Origin: Prosthecomicrobium pneumaticum
GTDB taxonomy: Bacteria; Pseudomonadota; Alphaproteobacteria; Rhizobiales; Kaistiaceae
Direction of reading: 5' to 3'
DNA length: 64,000 nt
Assembly (NCBI RefSeq): GCF_014199915.1
Contig: NZ_JACHOO010000006.1
Location: 248,001 to 312,000 of the forward strand
In this document: piece after piece, positions 28,207 through 39,454 of the stretch
Layout of the letters: every line of letters starts with the position of its first letter
Position numbering within the stretch: the stretch's first letter is position 1
The notes under the pieces: generated by a model
Database searches by the model: none
What the model saw: the letters and a program-made list of their open reading frames with translations, nothing else
What the model was told of the DNA's origin: nothing
Translations under genes and position numbers: made by a program

Positions 28207-28934
28207 TCGGTCTTCGGTCCTACGGGCTCGCCGGGGAGCCCCATTGCGGGCGGAGGGTCGATCAGCTCGGCCCCGTAGAATGTCCCGGACGGGTCGTCTT
28301 CGTCCGAAACCTGAGGATCAACGCCGAGCGGCCCGTCCTCTTCACGAAAGCGGGCAAGCGCGGCAACACGCTCGAGAACGTTATGGCTCGCGCGGCCTGC
28401 GAGCAGGGCAGCATGTATCACATTTGTTCGGCCGAATGCCAAATCCAATTGCGCGGACGAGAAAATTCGGACCGAGCGGTGCGCGGAGGCGACACCGCCC
28501 TGCCGTCTGAAGGCTCGATCGAGCTTCTCGACGCCGTCCTCGGCAGCCTCGGCCGCATGGATCAGCGCGATCGCCTTGCCGCTCGCGATCGCGGTCTCGA
28601 CCTTGGTGAAGCCGGTGACCACCTCGCCGGCCTTGCGGGCGAAGGAGAGTGCGGCCACCGCCCCCTCCATATAGAGCGCCTCGACCCGATCCGAAAGACC
28701 CGGGGCAATTTTGACGTCCGCCTTGAACGCGCGCGCGAACAGCCGCCTCTTCTCGGCCAAGGCGACCGCGGCGCGGTTGGCGCTCACCCAGACGCCGCGG
28801 CCCGGCAGGCGGCGGCGGAGATCGGGAACGACCTCGCCCTCCGGATCGAGGACGAAGCGCAGCAACGCCTCCACCGGCCGGGTCTCACGGCTGGCGATGC
28901 AGGTGCGGGTCTGCGGTTCGTTCTTCCGCGGCAC
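28203..28934 (-). CDS. YlxR/DUF448 RNA-binding protein with L7Ae-like domain
   Basis: 243 residues. The N-terminal YlxR/DUF448 domain (about 5-85) has the motifs [11 protein letters not shown] and [11 protein letters not shown] second region (about 90-190, [20 protein letters not shown] onward) resembles the L7Ae/L30e-like fold often fused to it in Alphaproteobacteria. The C-terminal 50 residues are acidic and proline-rich. The protein is probably a nucleoid or RNA-binding factor; its exact function is not established. It sits between nusA (31 bases) and infB (4-base overlap), which is its standard place. Confidence 0.9.
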   Translation of the reverse strand: MPRKNEPQTRTCIASRETRPVEALLRFVLDPEGEVVPDLRRRLPGRGVWVSANRAAVALAEKRRLFARAFKADVKIAPGLSDRVEALYMEGAVAALSFARKAGEVVTGFTKVETAIASGKAIALIHAAEAAEDGVEKLDRAFRRQGGVASAHRSVRIFSSAQLDLAFGRTNVIHAALLAGRASHNVLERVAALARFREEDGPLGVDPQVSDEDDPSGTFYGAELIDPPPAMGLPGEPVGPKTE

Positions 28935-28965
28935 GTCGTGTTCCCGGAGTGCGGCACGGCCGGGC

Positions 28966-30579
28966 TCACGCCTCGGCCGTCTCGCCTTCTTCCTCTTCTT
29001 CCTCGCCCGCCTGCTGCTGGGCGGCGAGTTCTTCTTCCGTGATCCAGCCCGCCTTGACGCGGGCGGCCATGATCATCGCCTCGGCATCGGCGCGCGACAG
29101 ACCGAAGGAATCGAGCGTACCGCCGTGACGGGTGGTGTCGCCTTCCTTGCGCTCGATCCAGCCGACCAGATCGTCCGGCACGCAGCCGGCGAAATCCTCG
29201 ACCGTCTTGATCCCCTCCTTGCCGAGGGCGACCATCATGCCGGCGGTGACGCCGGGGATCTCCTTCAGCGCGTCCTCGACGCCGAGCGCGCGACGCTCCT
29301 CGTCGAGTTCCGCCTCGCGCCGCTCCAGATATTCGCGGGCGCGGTCCTGCAGTTCCCCGGCGGTCTCCTCGTCGAAGCCCTCGATCGAGGCGAGCTCGTC
29401 GAGATCGACATAGGCGATCTCCTCGACCGAGGCGAAGCCTTCCGAGGCGAGCAGCTGGCCGATCATCTCGTCGGCGTCGAGCGCGGTGTTGAAGAGGCTG
29501 GAGCGCTCCTGGAATTCCTTCTGGCGCCGCTCGCTCTCCTCCTGCTCGGTGAGGATGTCGATATCCCAGCCGGTGAGCTGCGAGGCGAGCCGGACGTTCT
29601 GGCCGCGCCGGCCGATGGCGAGCGACAGCTGATCGTCGGGCACCACGACTTCGATCCGCTCGGCCTCCTCGTCGAGCACCACCTTCGCCACTTCGGCCGG
29701 CTGCAGCGCGTTGACGATGAAGGTGGCGGCGTCGGGGTTCCAGGGGATGATGTCGATCTTCTCGCCCTGCAGCTCGTTCACCACCGCCTGGACGCGGCTG
29801 CCGCGCATGCCGACGCAGGCGCCGACCGGGTCGATCGAGGAATCGCGCGACACGACGGCGATCTTGGCGCGACTGCCCGGATCGCGGGCGACCGACTTCA
29901 CCTCGATGATGCCGTCATAGATTTCCGGCACTTCCTGCGCGAAGAGCTTCGCCATGAACTGCGGATGGGTGCGCGACAGGAAGATCTGCGGGCCGCGCTG
30001 CTCGCGGCGGACGTCGTAGACATAGGCGCGAACCCGGTCGCCATAGCGGAAGGTCTCGCGCGGGATCAGTTCGTCGCGGCGCACGATGCCCTCGCCGCGG
30101 CCGAGATCGACGATGACATTGCCGTATTCGACGCGCTTGACGGCGCCCGAGACGATCTCGCCGATGCGGTCCTTGTATTCGTCGTACTGCCGGTCGCGCT
30201 CCGCCTCGCGCACCTTCTGGACGATCACCTGCTTCGCCGACTGGGCGGCGATGCGGCCGAAATCCATCGGCGGCAGCGGCTCGGCGATGTAATCGCCGAT
30301 CTGGGCGGCGGGGTTCTTGGTGCGGGCGTCCTCGAGCAGGATGTCGGTCGCCGGATTCTCGACCGCCTCGACCACCTGGAGCAGGCGCTGCAGCCGGATC
30401 TCGCCCGTCTTCGGGTTGATCTCGGCGCGCACATCCGTCTCCGAGCCGTAGCGCGAGCGGGCCGCCTTCTGGATCGCGTCCTCCATCGCCTGGATGACGA
30501 TCATCCGGTCGATCACCTTCTCGCGGGCGACCGCGTCGGCGATCTGCAGAAGCTCGAGCCGGTTGGCGCTCACTGCCAT
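28966..30579 (-). CDS. nusA: Transcription termination/antitermination factor NusA
   Basis: A 537-residue NusA. The N-terminal RNA-polymerase-binding domain ([17 protein letters not shown]) is followed by an S1 domain ([18 protein letters not shown]), tandem KH domains ([17 protein letters not shown] and [14 protein letters not shown]), and helix-hairpin-helix acidic repeats ([14 protein letters not shown] and related). The extreme C-terminus is a run of glutamates. It modulates pausing, rho-dependent termination and rRNA antitermination. It lies 30 bases after rimP in a shared operon. Confidence 0.98.
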   Translation of the reverse strand: MAVSANRLELLQIADAVAREKVIDRMIVIQAMEDAIQKAARSRYGSETDVRAEINPKTGEIRLQRLLQVVEAVENPATDILLEDARTKNPAAQIGDYIAEPLPPMDFGRIAAQSAKQVIVQKVREAERDRQYDEYKDRIGEIVSGAVKRVEYGNVIVDLGRGEGIVRRDELIPRETFRYGDRVRAYVYDVRREQRGPQIFLSRTHPQFMAKLFAQEVPEIYDGIIEVKSVARDPGSRAKIAVVSRDSSIDPVGACVGMRGSRVQAVVNELQGEKIDIIPWNPDAATFIVNALQPAEVAKVVLDEEAERIEVVVPDDQLSLAIGRRGQNVRLASQLTGWDIDILTEQEESERRQKEFQERSSLFNTALDADEMIGQLLASEGFASVEEIAYVDLDELASIEGFDEETAGELQDRAREYLERREAELDEERRALGVEDALKEIPGVTAGMMVALGKEGIKTVEDFAGCVPDDLVGWIERKEGDTTRHGGTLDSFGLSRADAEAMIMAARVKAGWITEEELAAQQQAGEEEEEEGETAEA

Positions 30580-30609
30580 GGTCGTGTTCTCCGTCTTCGG
30601 GGCCGGCCG

Positions 30610-31260
30610 TTACGGCGCGGCGTCCGCCTCGTCTTCATCCGTCTCGGCCGTGTCTTCGGCCGCATCCTCGTCGGCGGCGGCGCGTTGCAGCCGCTTGGTT
30701 TCCCTGAGCGTCGCCTCGATCAGAGCGTCGGTCAGCACGAGCCGCGCCTCGGCGATCGCGTCGAGCGGCAGGACGACGTGCCCGGCCTCACCCTCGGCGG
30801 TCTTCTCGACGTCGAAGCCCACGCCGCCCGCCTCGAGCCCGGTCAGCACGCCGCGATAGCGCCGCCGCCCCGCGACCGCGACGGCGAGCTCGACCTTGGC
30901 GAGATGGCCCGCCCAGCGGTCGAAATCGGAGACGCGGACGAGCGGCCGGTCGATCCCCGGCGACGACACCTCGAGGTGGTAGGCGCCGGGGATCGGATCC
31001 TCGACGTCGAGCACCGGCGACAGGTCACGGCTGATCGCCTCACAGTCCTCGACCGTCATGCCGCCGTCCGGCCGCTCGGCCATCACCTGCAGCGTACGGC
31101 CGTTGCGGCCGGAGATCTTCACCCGCACCAGGCGATAGCCGAGCCCCGCCACCACCGGCTCGACGACCGCGGCGACGCGCGCGTCGAGACCCGTCTCGAC
31201 GACGATGCGCGGTTCGGCGAGGGCGGTTTCCGCAGCGGGGTCGGCGGCCGTGTCAGCCAA
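30610..31260 (-). CDS. rimP: Ribosome maturation factor RimP
   Basis: A 216-residue RimP needed for 30S subunit maturation. The core [20 protein letters not shown], the [14 protein letters not shown] motif and a C-terminal acidic tail are present. No ATG fits; the first in-frame start is the TTG at 31260, preceded by CGGAGAGCGCC with good spacing, and it gives the expected N-terminal length. A TTG start may limit RimP output. It is the first gene of the leftward cluster and is divergent from the phosphatase gene. Confidence 0.93.
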   Translation of the reverse strand: MADTAADPAAETALAEPRIVVETGLDARVAAVVEPVVAGLGYRLVRVKISGRNGRTLQVMAERPDGGMTVEDCEAISRDLSPVLDVEDPIPGAYHLEVSSPGIDRPLVRVSDFDRWAGHLAKVELAVAVAGRRRYRGVLTGLEAGGVGFDVEKTAEGEAGHVVLPLDAIAEARLVLTDALIEATLRETKRLQRAAADEDAAEDTAETDEDEADAAP

Positions 31261-31351
31261 GGCGCTCTCCGGTCGAAGGGCTCAAAAGCCGAAAGGAGCG
31301 GCCCGGTTGGACCACTCTCAAACAAGCCGAGCCTTGATTGGGAATGCGAGC

Positions 31352-31380
31352 GATATAGGCCGGATGCCGCGCAAACGCAA
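31352..31380 (-). promoter_or_regulatory. Candidate promoter of the rimP-nusA-infB cluster
   Basis: On the minus strand, -35 TTGCGT (31380-31375), a 17-base spacer and -10 TATATC (31357-31352), placing a start near 31345 with a leader of about 85 bases. The match is moderate (three and four of six). Confidence 0.45.
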
Positions 31381-31405
31381 GCGCCGCGCGCGATCGGCGG
31401 CCGTG

Positions 31406-31423
31406 CTGTCATCCCGTTGTGAT
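31406..31423 (+). promoter_or_regulatory. PHO box upstream of the PhoX-type phosphatase
   Basis: CTGTCAT-CCCG-TTGTGAT matches the alphaproteobacterial PhoB site, two direct CTGTCAT repeats with 4-base spacing: the first half is perfect and the second has five of seven. It ends about 80 bases before the ATG and about 10 bases before a weak -10-like CTAAGG. A separate inverted repeat, CTGTTCC/GGAACAG (31450-31456 with 31465-31471), follows. Confidence 0.65.
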
Positions 31424-31502
31424 CCGGCCGCCCTAAGGCTTCCCTCGAACTGTTCCAGTTCCAGGGAACAGCCCCCTCCCCACCCCCCGACAGGAAGGCG
31501 TC

Positions 31503-33482
31503 ATGACCAGCGATCGGACGTTCCGCACCTCGATGCTCGAGGAAGCCGCCGGCGAAGGCCACAACACCACCGCGAACGCCACCATGGGCGAGATCATCGC
31601 CGCGCGCTTCTCCCGCCGCGGCTTTCTCAAGGGTGCGCTCGCCGTGTCGGCGATCTCCGCCACGGTGAGCCCGCTCGCCCTCGCCACCGCGCAGAAGGCG
31701 CAGGCCGCCTCCGCGTCCGCCTTCTCCTTCACCGAAGTGGCCGCCGGTGTCGACGAGAACCACCACATCGCCGAGGGCTACGACGCCGACATCCTGCTGC
31801 GCTGGGGCGACAAACTGTTCGCCGATGCGCCGGAGTTCGATCCGGCCAACCAGACGGCCGAGGCGCAGGCGCGCCAGTTCGGCTACAACAACGACTATGT
31901 CGGCTTCATCCCGCTCGACGGCTCGAGCGAGCGCGGCCTGCTCGTCGTCAACCACGAATACACCAACCCGCATCTGATGTTCCCCGGCCTCGTCACGGTG
32001 GTCGAGGGCAAGATCGAGCAGAAGCCGCTCTCGAAGGCGCAGGTCGACATCGAGATGGCCGCGCATGGCGGCACGATCGTCGAGATCGTCAAGGAGGGCG
32101 GCAAGTGGCGCCCGGTGCTCGACGGCACGATGAACCGGCGCATCACCGTCAACACGGCGATGGAGCTGACCGGTCCGGCCGCCGGGCACGACCGGCTGAA
32201 GACCAGCGCCGATCCGACCGGCACCAAGGTCATCGGCACGCTCAACAACTGCGCCGGCGGCGTGACGCCCTGGGGCACCTATGTGATGGCCGAGGAGAAC
32301 TTCCACGGCTATTTCTCCGGCAGCCTGCCGGAAGGCCACAAGGAAGCGGCGAACTACAAGCGCTACGGCGTGCCGGAGGGGGCCTATGAATGGGCCGCCC
32401 ATTACGACCGCTTCGACCTCGCCAAGGAGCCGAACGAGCCGAACCGCTTCGGCTGGATCGTCGAGGTCGACGCCTTCGATCCGAACGCCACGCCGAAGAA
32501 GCGCACCGCGCTCGGCCGCTTCAAGCACGAGGGCGCGGAGTCGATCGTCGCCAAGGACGGCCGCGTCGTCTTCTATCTCGGCGACGACGAGCGCTTCGAC
32601 TATGTCTACAAGTTCGTGACCGCCGGCACCTTCAAGGCCGACGACCGCGCCGCGAACATGAACCTCCTCGACGAAGGCACGCTCTACGTCGCGAAGTTCG
32701 CCGAGGACGGCCGCTTCGCCTGGCTGCCGCTCGTCCAGGGCGAGGGACCGCTCACCGCGGAGAACGGCTTCGCCTCGCAGGCCGACGTGCTGATCGAGAC
32801 CCGCCGCGCCGCCGACCTCGTCGGTGCCACCAAGATGGACCGTCCCGAGGACATCCAGCCGAACGGCGTCAACGGCAAGGTCTATGTGATGCTGACCAAC
32901 AATACGAAGCGCAAGGCCGAGCAGGTCGACGCCGCCAATCCGCGCGCCTCGAACGCCTTTGGCCACATCATCGAGCTCTCCGAAACGGACGGTGACTTCG
33001 CCGCGACCGCCGGCACCTGGGAAGTGATGCTGAAGTGCGGCGACCCGTCGGTCGCCGATGTCGGGGCCACCTTCTCGACCGCGACCACCGCCAATGGCTG
33101 GTTCGGCATGCCCGACAACTGCGCCGTCGACGCGGACGGCCGGCTGTGGGTGGCGACCGACGGCAATTCGCCGAAGGCGACCGGCCGCACGGACGGCATC
33201 TGGGCGGTCGATACCGAAGGCGAGGCCCGTGCCACGTCGAAGCTGTTCTTCCGCGTGCCGGTCGGCGCCGAGATGTGCGGCCCGCTTCTGCTGCCGGACA
33301 TGCAGACGATGTTCGTCGCCGTGCAGCATCCGGGCGATGGCGGCGACGACTGGGCCGGCTTCGGCCGCGTCTCCTATTACGAGGACCTGTCGACCCGCTG
33401 GCCGGACTTCAAGGACGACATGCCGGTCCGTCCGGCCGTCGTCGCGATCACCCGGCAGGGTGGCGGCAAGATCGCCGTCTGA
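31503..33482 (+). CDS. PhoX-family (DUF839) phosphatase, Tat-exported
   Basis: 659 residues of the PhoX/DUF839 family, which in characterised members are calcium- and iron-dependent alkaline phosphatases of the periplasm. A twin-arginine signal, SRRGFLKGALAVSA (residues 37-50), is followed by a cleavage-like AQAAS. Conserved blocks include NHEYTNP, NNCAGGVTPWGTY (a metal-ligand cysteine motif), MDRPEDIQPN and PDNCAVDADGRLWVATDGN. The PHO box upstream supports induction by phosphate starvation. A hairpin follows the stop. The gene is divergent from rimP and convergent with trmB. Confidence 0.9.
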   Translation: MTSDRTFRTSMLEEAAGEGHNTTANATMGEIIAARFSRRGFLKGALAVSAISATVSPLALATAQKAQAASASAFSFTEVAAGVDENHHIAEGYDADILLRWGDKLFADAPEFDPANQTAEAQARQFGYNNDYVGFIPLDGSSERGLLVVNHEYTNPHLMFPGLVTVVEGKIEQKPLSKAQVDIEMAAHGGTIVEIVKEGGKWRPVLDGTMNRRITVNTAMELTGPAAGHDRLKTSADPTGTKVIGTLNNCAGGVTPWGTYVMAEENFHGYFSGSLPEGHKEAANYKRYGVPEGAYEWAAHYDRFDLAKEPNEPNRFGWIVEVDAFDPNATPKKRTALGRFKHEGAESIVAKDGRVVFYLGDDERFDYVYKFVTAGTFKADDRAANMNLLDEGTLYVAKFAEDGRFAWLPLVQGEGPLTAENGFASQADVLIETRRAADLVGATKMDRPEDIQPNGVNGKVYVMLTNNTKRKAEQVDAANPRASNAFGHIIELSETDGDFAATAGTWEVMLKCGDPSVADVGATFSTATTANGWFGMPDNCAVDADGRLWVATDGNSPKATGRTDGIWAVDTEGEARATSKLFFRVPVGAEMCGPLLLPDMQTMFVAVQHPGDGGDDWAGFGRVSYYEDLSTRWPDFKDDMPVRPAVVAITRQGGGKIAV

Positions 33483-33505
33483 GGCGTTTCTCTGCGAAAT
33501 TAGGT

Positions 33506-33529
33506 CGGCGCGGGAGCGATCCCGCGCCG
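33506..33529. terminator. Hairpin between the phosphatase gene and trmB
   Basis: A perfect 10-bp stem, CGGCGCGGGA at 33506-33515 and TCCCGCGCCG at 33520-33529, with a GCGA loop, starts 24 bases after the phosphatase stop. The following TCCTT is only a weak U-tract. It also lies beyond the end of the convergent trmB. Confidence 0.6.
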
Positions 33530-33602
33530 TCCTTCGCGAACCACCGACCATGCGGCGGACCCCGGGGCCGCCGCCGCCCGGGGGCAGCCCGGGGACGGTC
33601 TC

Positions 33603-34301
33603 TCACACCCGCTCGAACGTCAGATACGTTCCCCGCCTTCCCTCGCGGATCGCCTTCGCCTCGTAGCGCGTGCCCGGCCAGCCCGGAAAAGGCTGCCGCC
33701 AGTCGTCGGCCGTGCGTGCCGTCCAGCGGAAGCCGGGATGCGCGTCGAGATGGGCGAGCGTCCAGGCGACATAGGAATCGATGTCGGAGGCGAAGCGGAA
33801 CAGGCCGCCCGGCGCGATCACCCGCGCCAGCCGGTCGAGATTGCGCGGATTGACGAAGCGCCGCTTGAAATGGCGCGTCTTCGGCCAGGGATCGGGATAG
33901 AGCAGGTCGACGAGCACGACGCTCGCGGCCGGCATCCAGTCGAGCAGTTCCGCTGCGTCCCGATCGAACAGGCGGATCGTCTCGAAGCCCTCGGCGGCGA
34001 TCGCGCGGGCCGCCTTCGCCATCCCGTTGACGAAGGGCTCGACACCGATCCGGCCGACCGCCGGCTCGGTGCGGGCGCGATGGATCAGATGCTCGCCGCC
34101 GCCGAAGCCGATCTCGAGCGCCACCGCTTCGACCGGCCGCGGAAACAGCGACCGCAGATCGCCGGGTGCCGGCACCGCCGTGTCGATCCGGAGCGATGCG
34201 ACGGTGGTGGCGAGCGCCTCGGCCTGGCCGGCGCGCAGGCCTTTGCCCTTGCGGCGGCCGAAGAAGGAATCGCGCCGCGCCGGCGCGCTGTCCTCCGTCA
34301 T
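33603..34301 (-). CDS. trmB: tRNA (guanine-N7-)-methyltransferase TrmB
   Basis: A 232-residue SAM-dependent methyltransferase that makes m7G46 in tRNA. The SAM motif [11 protein letters not shown], the active-site segment [18 protein letters not shown] and the C-terminal GTRYEAKA block are all present. The ATG at 34301 gives a typical length; the reading from 34421 adds low-complexity sequence inside the metK region. It follows metK by 13 bases on the same strand. Confidence 0.96.
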   Translation of the reverse strand: MTEDSAPARRDSFFGRRKGKGLRAGQAEALATTVASLRIDTAVPAPGDLRSLFPRPVEAVALEIGFGGGEHLIHRARTEPAVGRIGVEPFVNGMAKAARAIAAEGFETIRLFDRDAAELLDWMPAASVVLVDLLYPDPWPKTRHFKRRFVNPRNLDRLARVIAPGGLFRFASDIDSYVAWTLAHLDAHPGFRWTARTADDWRQPFPGWPGTRYEAKAIREGRRGTYLTFERV

Positions 34302-34314
34302 CGGACGGCGCGCG

Positions 34315-35505
<1,191 letters not shown>

Positions 35506-35699
35506 AGGCCAACCCCTTCGCTCAAGATAATGGCCGGAGCGCGAGGCCCCGGCCGCGGTGGTGGTTCGTTCTGGCAGGTCGCCGGCCGAGGGTCAAGGCG
35601 GAGCCGGATCCCCGCCGGCAAGACGGAAAGGCCGTTCCGCCGCGGCATCGGCGCGAGCAAAACCGTGCCGTGCCGACGCCTGCGGGCGGAACGGGAACC

Positions 35700-36113
35700 T
35701 CAGTCGGCCGCCTCTTCGCCGGCGAGCGCACGGACGAGTTCGACGACCTTGCGGCGCACCTTCGGGTCGCTGATCCGCACGAACGCCTTGTTGAGCTGAA
35801 GGCCCTCGGCGCTCGACAGGAACTCGGTGACGAAGGCTGCCGGACGGGGCTCGGCGAAGCCGCCCTCGGGCGTGTTGCCCGGCGCGTCCTCGAAGAAGAA
35901 GGACACCGGCACATCGAGTACGGCGGCGATGTGCTGCAGCCGGCTCGCGCCGATGCGGTTGGTGCCCTTCTCGTATTTCTGGATCTGCTGGAAGGTGATG
36001 CCGAGGCTCTCGCCGAGCTTTTCCTGGCTCATGCTGAGCATCATGCGGCGGAGGCGCACGCGGCTGCCGACGTGGATGTCGATGGGGTTCGGCTGCTTCT
36101 TGTTGGCTATCAA
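35700..36113 (-). CDS. XRE-family helix-turn-helix transcriptional regulator
   Basis: A 137-residue DNA-binding protein with a classic HTH_3 domain (about 10-70): SRVRLRRMMLSMSQEKLGES then ITFQQIQKYEKGTNRI. A C-terminal helical tail of about 65 residues follows. The start is taken as TTG at 36113 (LIANKKQPNP reading as M-I-A-N-K-K), with AAGGA eight bases upstream; the longer frame to 36284 overlaps lnt and is not conserved in character. A regulator of this type next to metK and lnt is a fixed feature of many Rhizobiales. Its targets are not evident from the sequence. Confidence 0.88.
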   Translation of the reverse strand: MIANKKQPNPIDIHVGSRVRLRRMMLSMSQEKLGESLGITFQQIQKYEKGTNRIGASRLQHIAAVLDVPVSFFFEDAPGNTPEGGFAEPRPAAFVTEFLSSAEGLQLNKAFVRISDPKVRRKVVELVRALAGEEAAD

Positions 36114-36249
36114 AGGTTCATTCCTTGGTCGCTTGGCGTGGTGGCGCTCATGCGCCAAACCGCGCTCCGACACCCGCTTCGGAACGCGCCATACCACCAC
36201 CGATCGAAACTTCCCCGCGTGCCATCTATGAAGGCCCTCGCAATTAGTG

Positions 36250-37866
36250 TCAATCACGAGTTTTAGTCTTGATAAAAGTTCCAATTGTTAGACCCGACAG
36301 GAGCAGCCACAGGGTCCAGAAGGGTCCGTCGCCCAGCCGCGCATAAAGGGTTGCCGGCAGCGCCCGTGGCAGATCGGCGTCGAGTGCGCCGGCGGGTCCG
36401 AGCGGCAGTTGCGCCAGAATGCGTCCGTGCGGGTCAGCGACCGCCGAAATGCCGGTATTCGCGGCGCGGACGAGCGGCAATCCCTCCTCCACCGCCCGCA
36501 TCAGCGCCTGGCGCAGATGCTGGTGGGGTCCCGGCGTATCGCCGAACCAGCCGTCATTGGTGACATTGGCGAGCCAGCCGGGCCGGTTTCCGGGCTCGAC
36601 CGCGGCGCCGGGAAAGATGATCTCGTAGCAGATGAGGGGGCCGGCCGGCGGTGCGGCGGGAAGCACGAGGGTGCGCCGCCGCATTCCGACATCGAAGCCG
36701 CCGGGGATGGCGACGACTTGCCGCAGCCCGAGGGCGGAGAGTGTCCGCTCGAAGGGCAGGAACTCGCCGAACGGCACCAGGTCGACCTTGTCATAGGCGT
36801 CGCGGATCGTGCCGTCATCGGCGATCACATAGACCGAATTGTAGACCCGCAGGCCGTTCTCCGCGCGCGGGTCGGCCTCGGCGCGCGCCGCACCGGTGAG
36901 AAGGGTGGCGCCCGCCGGCAGCATATCCGCGATCGCCGCCAGCGCCTGCGGCCGCTCGGTCAGGAAGAAGGGGAAGGCGGTCTCCGGCCAGACATAGAGA
37001 TTGGGGGTCGCGCCGTCGGCTCGTGGCTGGGCGGAGAGCGCGAGATAGCGGCCGAGCACCGCGTCCTCCTCGCCGGAGGCCCATTTCTCGTTCTGTGCGA
37101 TCGCCGGCTGGACGATGCGGATGCGGATGTCGGGAACGGCCTCGTCCGGCCCGCCGGCGAGCCGGACCGCGCCGAAGCCGAGATGGAGCGCGAAGAGGAG
37201 CGCGGCGGCGAGAAAGGCGAGGCGGTCCGGCCGCCGCCGCGGCCCGATCGACAGCAGGAGCACGGGCGCCGCGGCGGCGAGGAAGGCGAGCGCGGTGAGC
37301 CCCCACAGCCCGACGAGCGAGGCCGACTGCATGAAGAGCGGCGAGGGGGCGAGCGTATAGCCGAAGCTGTTCCACGGGAAACCGCTGAAGAGATGGCCGC
37401 GCAGCCATTCGGCGAGCGTCATCGCCGCGGCGAAAGCGACCACACGCGGCCAGCCGGGCGACCAGACGAGCCGGGCGAGCACCGCCCCGGCGCCCCAGAA
37501 CAGCGCCAGCCCCGCCGGCAGGGCGACCACCGCCACCGGCATCAGGACGACGAGATTCTCGGCGCCGGCGAGGAAAGCGGCGCCGATCCACCACAGGCCG
37601 GCGAGGAAATAGCCGAAGCCGAACGCCCAGCCGATGGCGAAGGCCGGGCGGATGCCGCCGCGCCAGCCGTCACGTCGCCTGCCTGCTCCATCGAGCAGGA
37701 GCACCACGACCGGCACGGCGATGAACACGGCCGGCCAGAGGTCGAGCGGCGCGAGCGCCAGCGCCGCGACGGCCCCCGCGACGGCGGCGACCGTCATCCG
37801 CCGCCAGCCGGAGAGGAGCGGCAGCCGGTAGGCGGCGGCACGAATCGGCGGGAGGAAGCTCGGCAT
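36250..37866 (-). CDS. lnt: Apolipoprotein N-acyltransferase
   Basis: A 538-residue inner-membrane enzyme that adds the third acyl chain to lipoproteins. Six or so membrane helices occupy the first 220 residues and one lies at the C-terminus, flanking a periplasmic nitrilase-like domain. The catalytic triad is visible as Glu295 (WPETAFPFF), Lys360 (YDKVDLVPFGEF) and Cys413 (ICYEIIFPG). The length is standard. It follows corC by 69 bases in the phoH-ybeY-corC-lnt series found in many Proteobacteria. Confidence 0.96.
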   Translation of the reverse strand: MPSFLPPIRAAAYRLPLLSGWRRMTVAAVAGAVAALALAPLDLWPAVFIAVPVVVLLLDGAGRRRDGWRGGIRPAFAIGWAFGFGYFLAGLWWIGAAFLAGAENLVVLMPVAVVALPAGLALFWGAGAVLARLVWSPGWPRVVAFAAAMTLAEWLRGHLFSGFPWNSFGYTLAPSPLFMQSASLVGLWGLTALAFLAAAAPVLLLSIGPRRRPDRLAFLAAALLFALHLGFGAVRLAGGPDEAVPDIRIRIVQPAIAQNEKWASGEEDAVLGRYLALSAQPRADGATPNLYVWPETAFPFFLTERPQALAAIADMLPAGATLLTGAARAEADPRAENGLRVYNSVYVIADDGTIRDAYDKVDLVPFGEFLPFERTLSALGLRQVVAIPGGFDVGMRRRTLVLPAAPPAGPLICYEIIFPGAAVEPGNRPGWLANVTNDGWFGDTPGPHQHLRQALMRAVEEGLPLVRAANTGISAVADPHGRILAQLPLGPAGALDADLPRALPATLYARLGDGPFWTLWLLLSGLTIGTFIKTKTRD

Positions 37867-37935
37867 GGACCCCCGCGGCGGAGAATCGGAACAGGCGGCG
37901 CGCCGCGGCAGGAGAACGCCCGCCGCCGCTCCGGG

Positions 37936-38931
37936 TCAAGCCGAGCGCAGGCGCGGCATGCGGCGCAGTTCCGGCGCGAAGCCCGGCCGGTAGAGCCGGA
38001 CGCGCCGCACGCGCCGGGTGTCGGCATCGACGATGTCGAGTTCATAGCCGCCCGGCACAACCACACGCTCGCCACGGCGCGGGATCCGGCCGAGCAGGGT
38101 GAAGACGAGGCCGCCCAGCGTGTCGACCTCGCTGTCGACGGCGCCGGGGGCGAGCGGCTCGCCGAGCACCGCCTCGACATCGTCGAGATCGATCCGGCCG
38201 TCGACGAGAAAAATGCCCTCGCCGTCCGGCACGATCAGCGCCTCGTCGTCCTCGTCGTGCTCGTCCTCGATTTCGCCGAAGACGATCTCGACGACATCCT
38301 CGAGCGAGGCGAGCCCGTCGACGCCGCCGTGCTCGTCGATGACGAGGGCCATCTGGACCCGGCTTTCGCGCATGGTGGCGAGCAGGGTGGCGGCGGGCAT
38401 CGAGGGCGGCACGAAGAGAACGCGACGGACGAGGTCCGTCTTCTCGAGCGGCGTCGACAGGTCCACCTTCTCGAATCCGAGCCCGGTTCCGGTCTCGGCC
38501 GCCTTGGTCAGCCAGTTCATGAGGTCCTTGATGTGGACCATGCCGACCGGGTCGTCGAGCGTCTCGCGATAGACCGGCATGCGGGAATGGCCGGAATCGC
38601 GGAAGGCGGCGACCACCTCGGCGATCGGCCAGCCGATCTCGACGGCGAGGATGTCGGCGCGCGGCACCATCACGTCCTCGACCCGGATCTCCGACAGGTC
38701 GAGCAGATTGCGCAGCATCCGCCGCTCTTCGGGGGTGAAGGCGTCCGGGTCCTCGAGGGCGTCCTCGATCTCGTCGCGCGCGGAATGCGCAGGTCTGAGA
38801 CCCACCGCGCGGATGATCCGCTCGAGCCAGCTTTCCGATGGCCTCTCGGCCTCGCGCGCCTCGGGCGCGCTCCTACTCTGCGGTTCGGTCGAAAGGTCTC
38901 CGGCGAGCGGAGACGCGTCTTGGTCACTCAT
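37936..38931 (-). CDS. corC: CorC/HlyC-type protein with paired CBS domains
   Basis: 331 residues without membrane helices. Two CBS domains lie at about 75-200 (VEDVMVPRADI, HSRMPVYRETLDDPVG, and a second with SRVQMALVIDEHGGVDGL), followed by a CorC_HlyC domain ending near 320. Members are annotated as magnesium/cobalt efflux or hemolysin-like, but the soluble two-domain form is probably regulatory. The ATG at 38931 overlaps the ybeY end by 8 bases, so translation is coupled. The order phoH-ybeY-corC-lnt matches Proteobacteria generally. Confidence 0.92.
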   Translation of the reverse strand: MSDQDASPLAGDLSTEPQSRSAPEAREAERPSESWLERIIRAVGLRPAHSARDEIEDALEDPDAFTPEERRMLRNLLDLSEIRVEDVMVPRADILAVEIGWPIAEVVAAFRDSGHSRMPVYRETLDDPVGMVHIKDLMNWLTKAAETGTGLGFEKVDLSTPLEKTDLVRRVLFVPPSMPAATLLATMRESRVQMALVIDEHGGVDGLASLEDVVEIVFGEIEDEHDEDDEALIVPDGEGIFLVDGRIDLDDVEAVLGEPLAPGAVDSEVDTLGGLVFTLLGRIPRRGERVVVPGGYELDIVDADTRRVRRVRLYRPGFAPELRRMPRLRSA

Positions 38932-39454
38932 CGTTCTCGTCGGGCGGATCGCCCTCTCCGGTGGCGGGATCGGCATAGGGGTCGGCAATGCCGAGACGTG
39001 CGAGAATTGCCGTCTCGAGCCGCTCCATCCGCTCGGCCTCGTCGTCCTCTATATGATCATGTCCCGCGAGATGAAGGAACCCATGCACCACCAGATGGGT
39101 GAGATGGGCCTCGAAGGACACCCCCTGATCGCCGGCCTCGGCGCGGATGGTCTCGCCCGCGAGCACGATGTCGCCGACGAGCGGACCGAGCCGCGCGCTG
39201 CCCGCCGGGGTCGCCGGAAAGGACAGCACATTGGTCGGCTTCGGCTTGTCGCGCCAGTCGGCGTTCAGCCGGGCGATGTGGGCATCGTCGGTGAAGAGCA
39301 CGGCGAGCTCGGCGCCCTGCGCCAGCCGGACCCCGGCGACGTCGATCGCCACGTCGACCGCCCGCTCGACGAGCGCGCAGAGCGTCTCCTCCTCCGGCCA
39401 GTCGCCCGCCTCGACGATGACGTCGATCGCGATCTCCTCGGAAAGCGCGTTCAC
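38924..39454 (-). CDS. ybeY: Endoribonuclease YbeY (rRNA maturation factor)
   Basis: A 176-residue zinc-dependent RNase for 16S rRNA 3'-end maturation and ribosome quality control. The metal-binding motif HGFLHLAGHDH is complete, and TNVLSFPA is the usual upstream block. The start is GTG at 39454, overlapping the phoH stop as GTGA. The C-terminus carries a 20-residue acidic tail that overlaps the corC start. Confidence 0.96.
   Translation of the reverse strand: MNALSEEIAIDVIVEAGDWPEEETLCALVERAVDVAIDVAGVRLAQGAELAVLFTDDAHIARLNADWRDKPKPTNVLSFPATPAGSARLGPLVGDIVLAGETIRAEAGDQGVSFEAHLTHLVVHGFLHLAGHDHIEDDEAERMERLETAILARLGIADPYADPATGEGDPPDENDE

Noticed and set aside
24670-28278. Plus-strand open frame of 1202 codons opposite rbfA-infB
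   Set aside because: Shadow created by third-position GC in infB; no ribosome-binding site and no recognisable domain.
35506-35699. SAM riboswitch before metK
   Set aside because: I could not fit the gap to a known SAM class; only a GC-rich short hairpin is visible.
36409-39102. Plus-strand open frame of 897 codons opposite lnt-corC-ybeY
   Set aside because: Antisense shadow of three well-supported genes.
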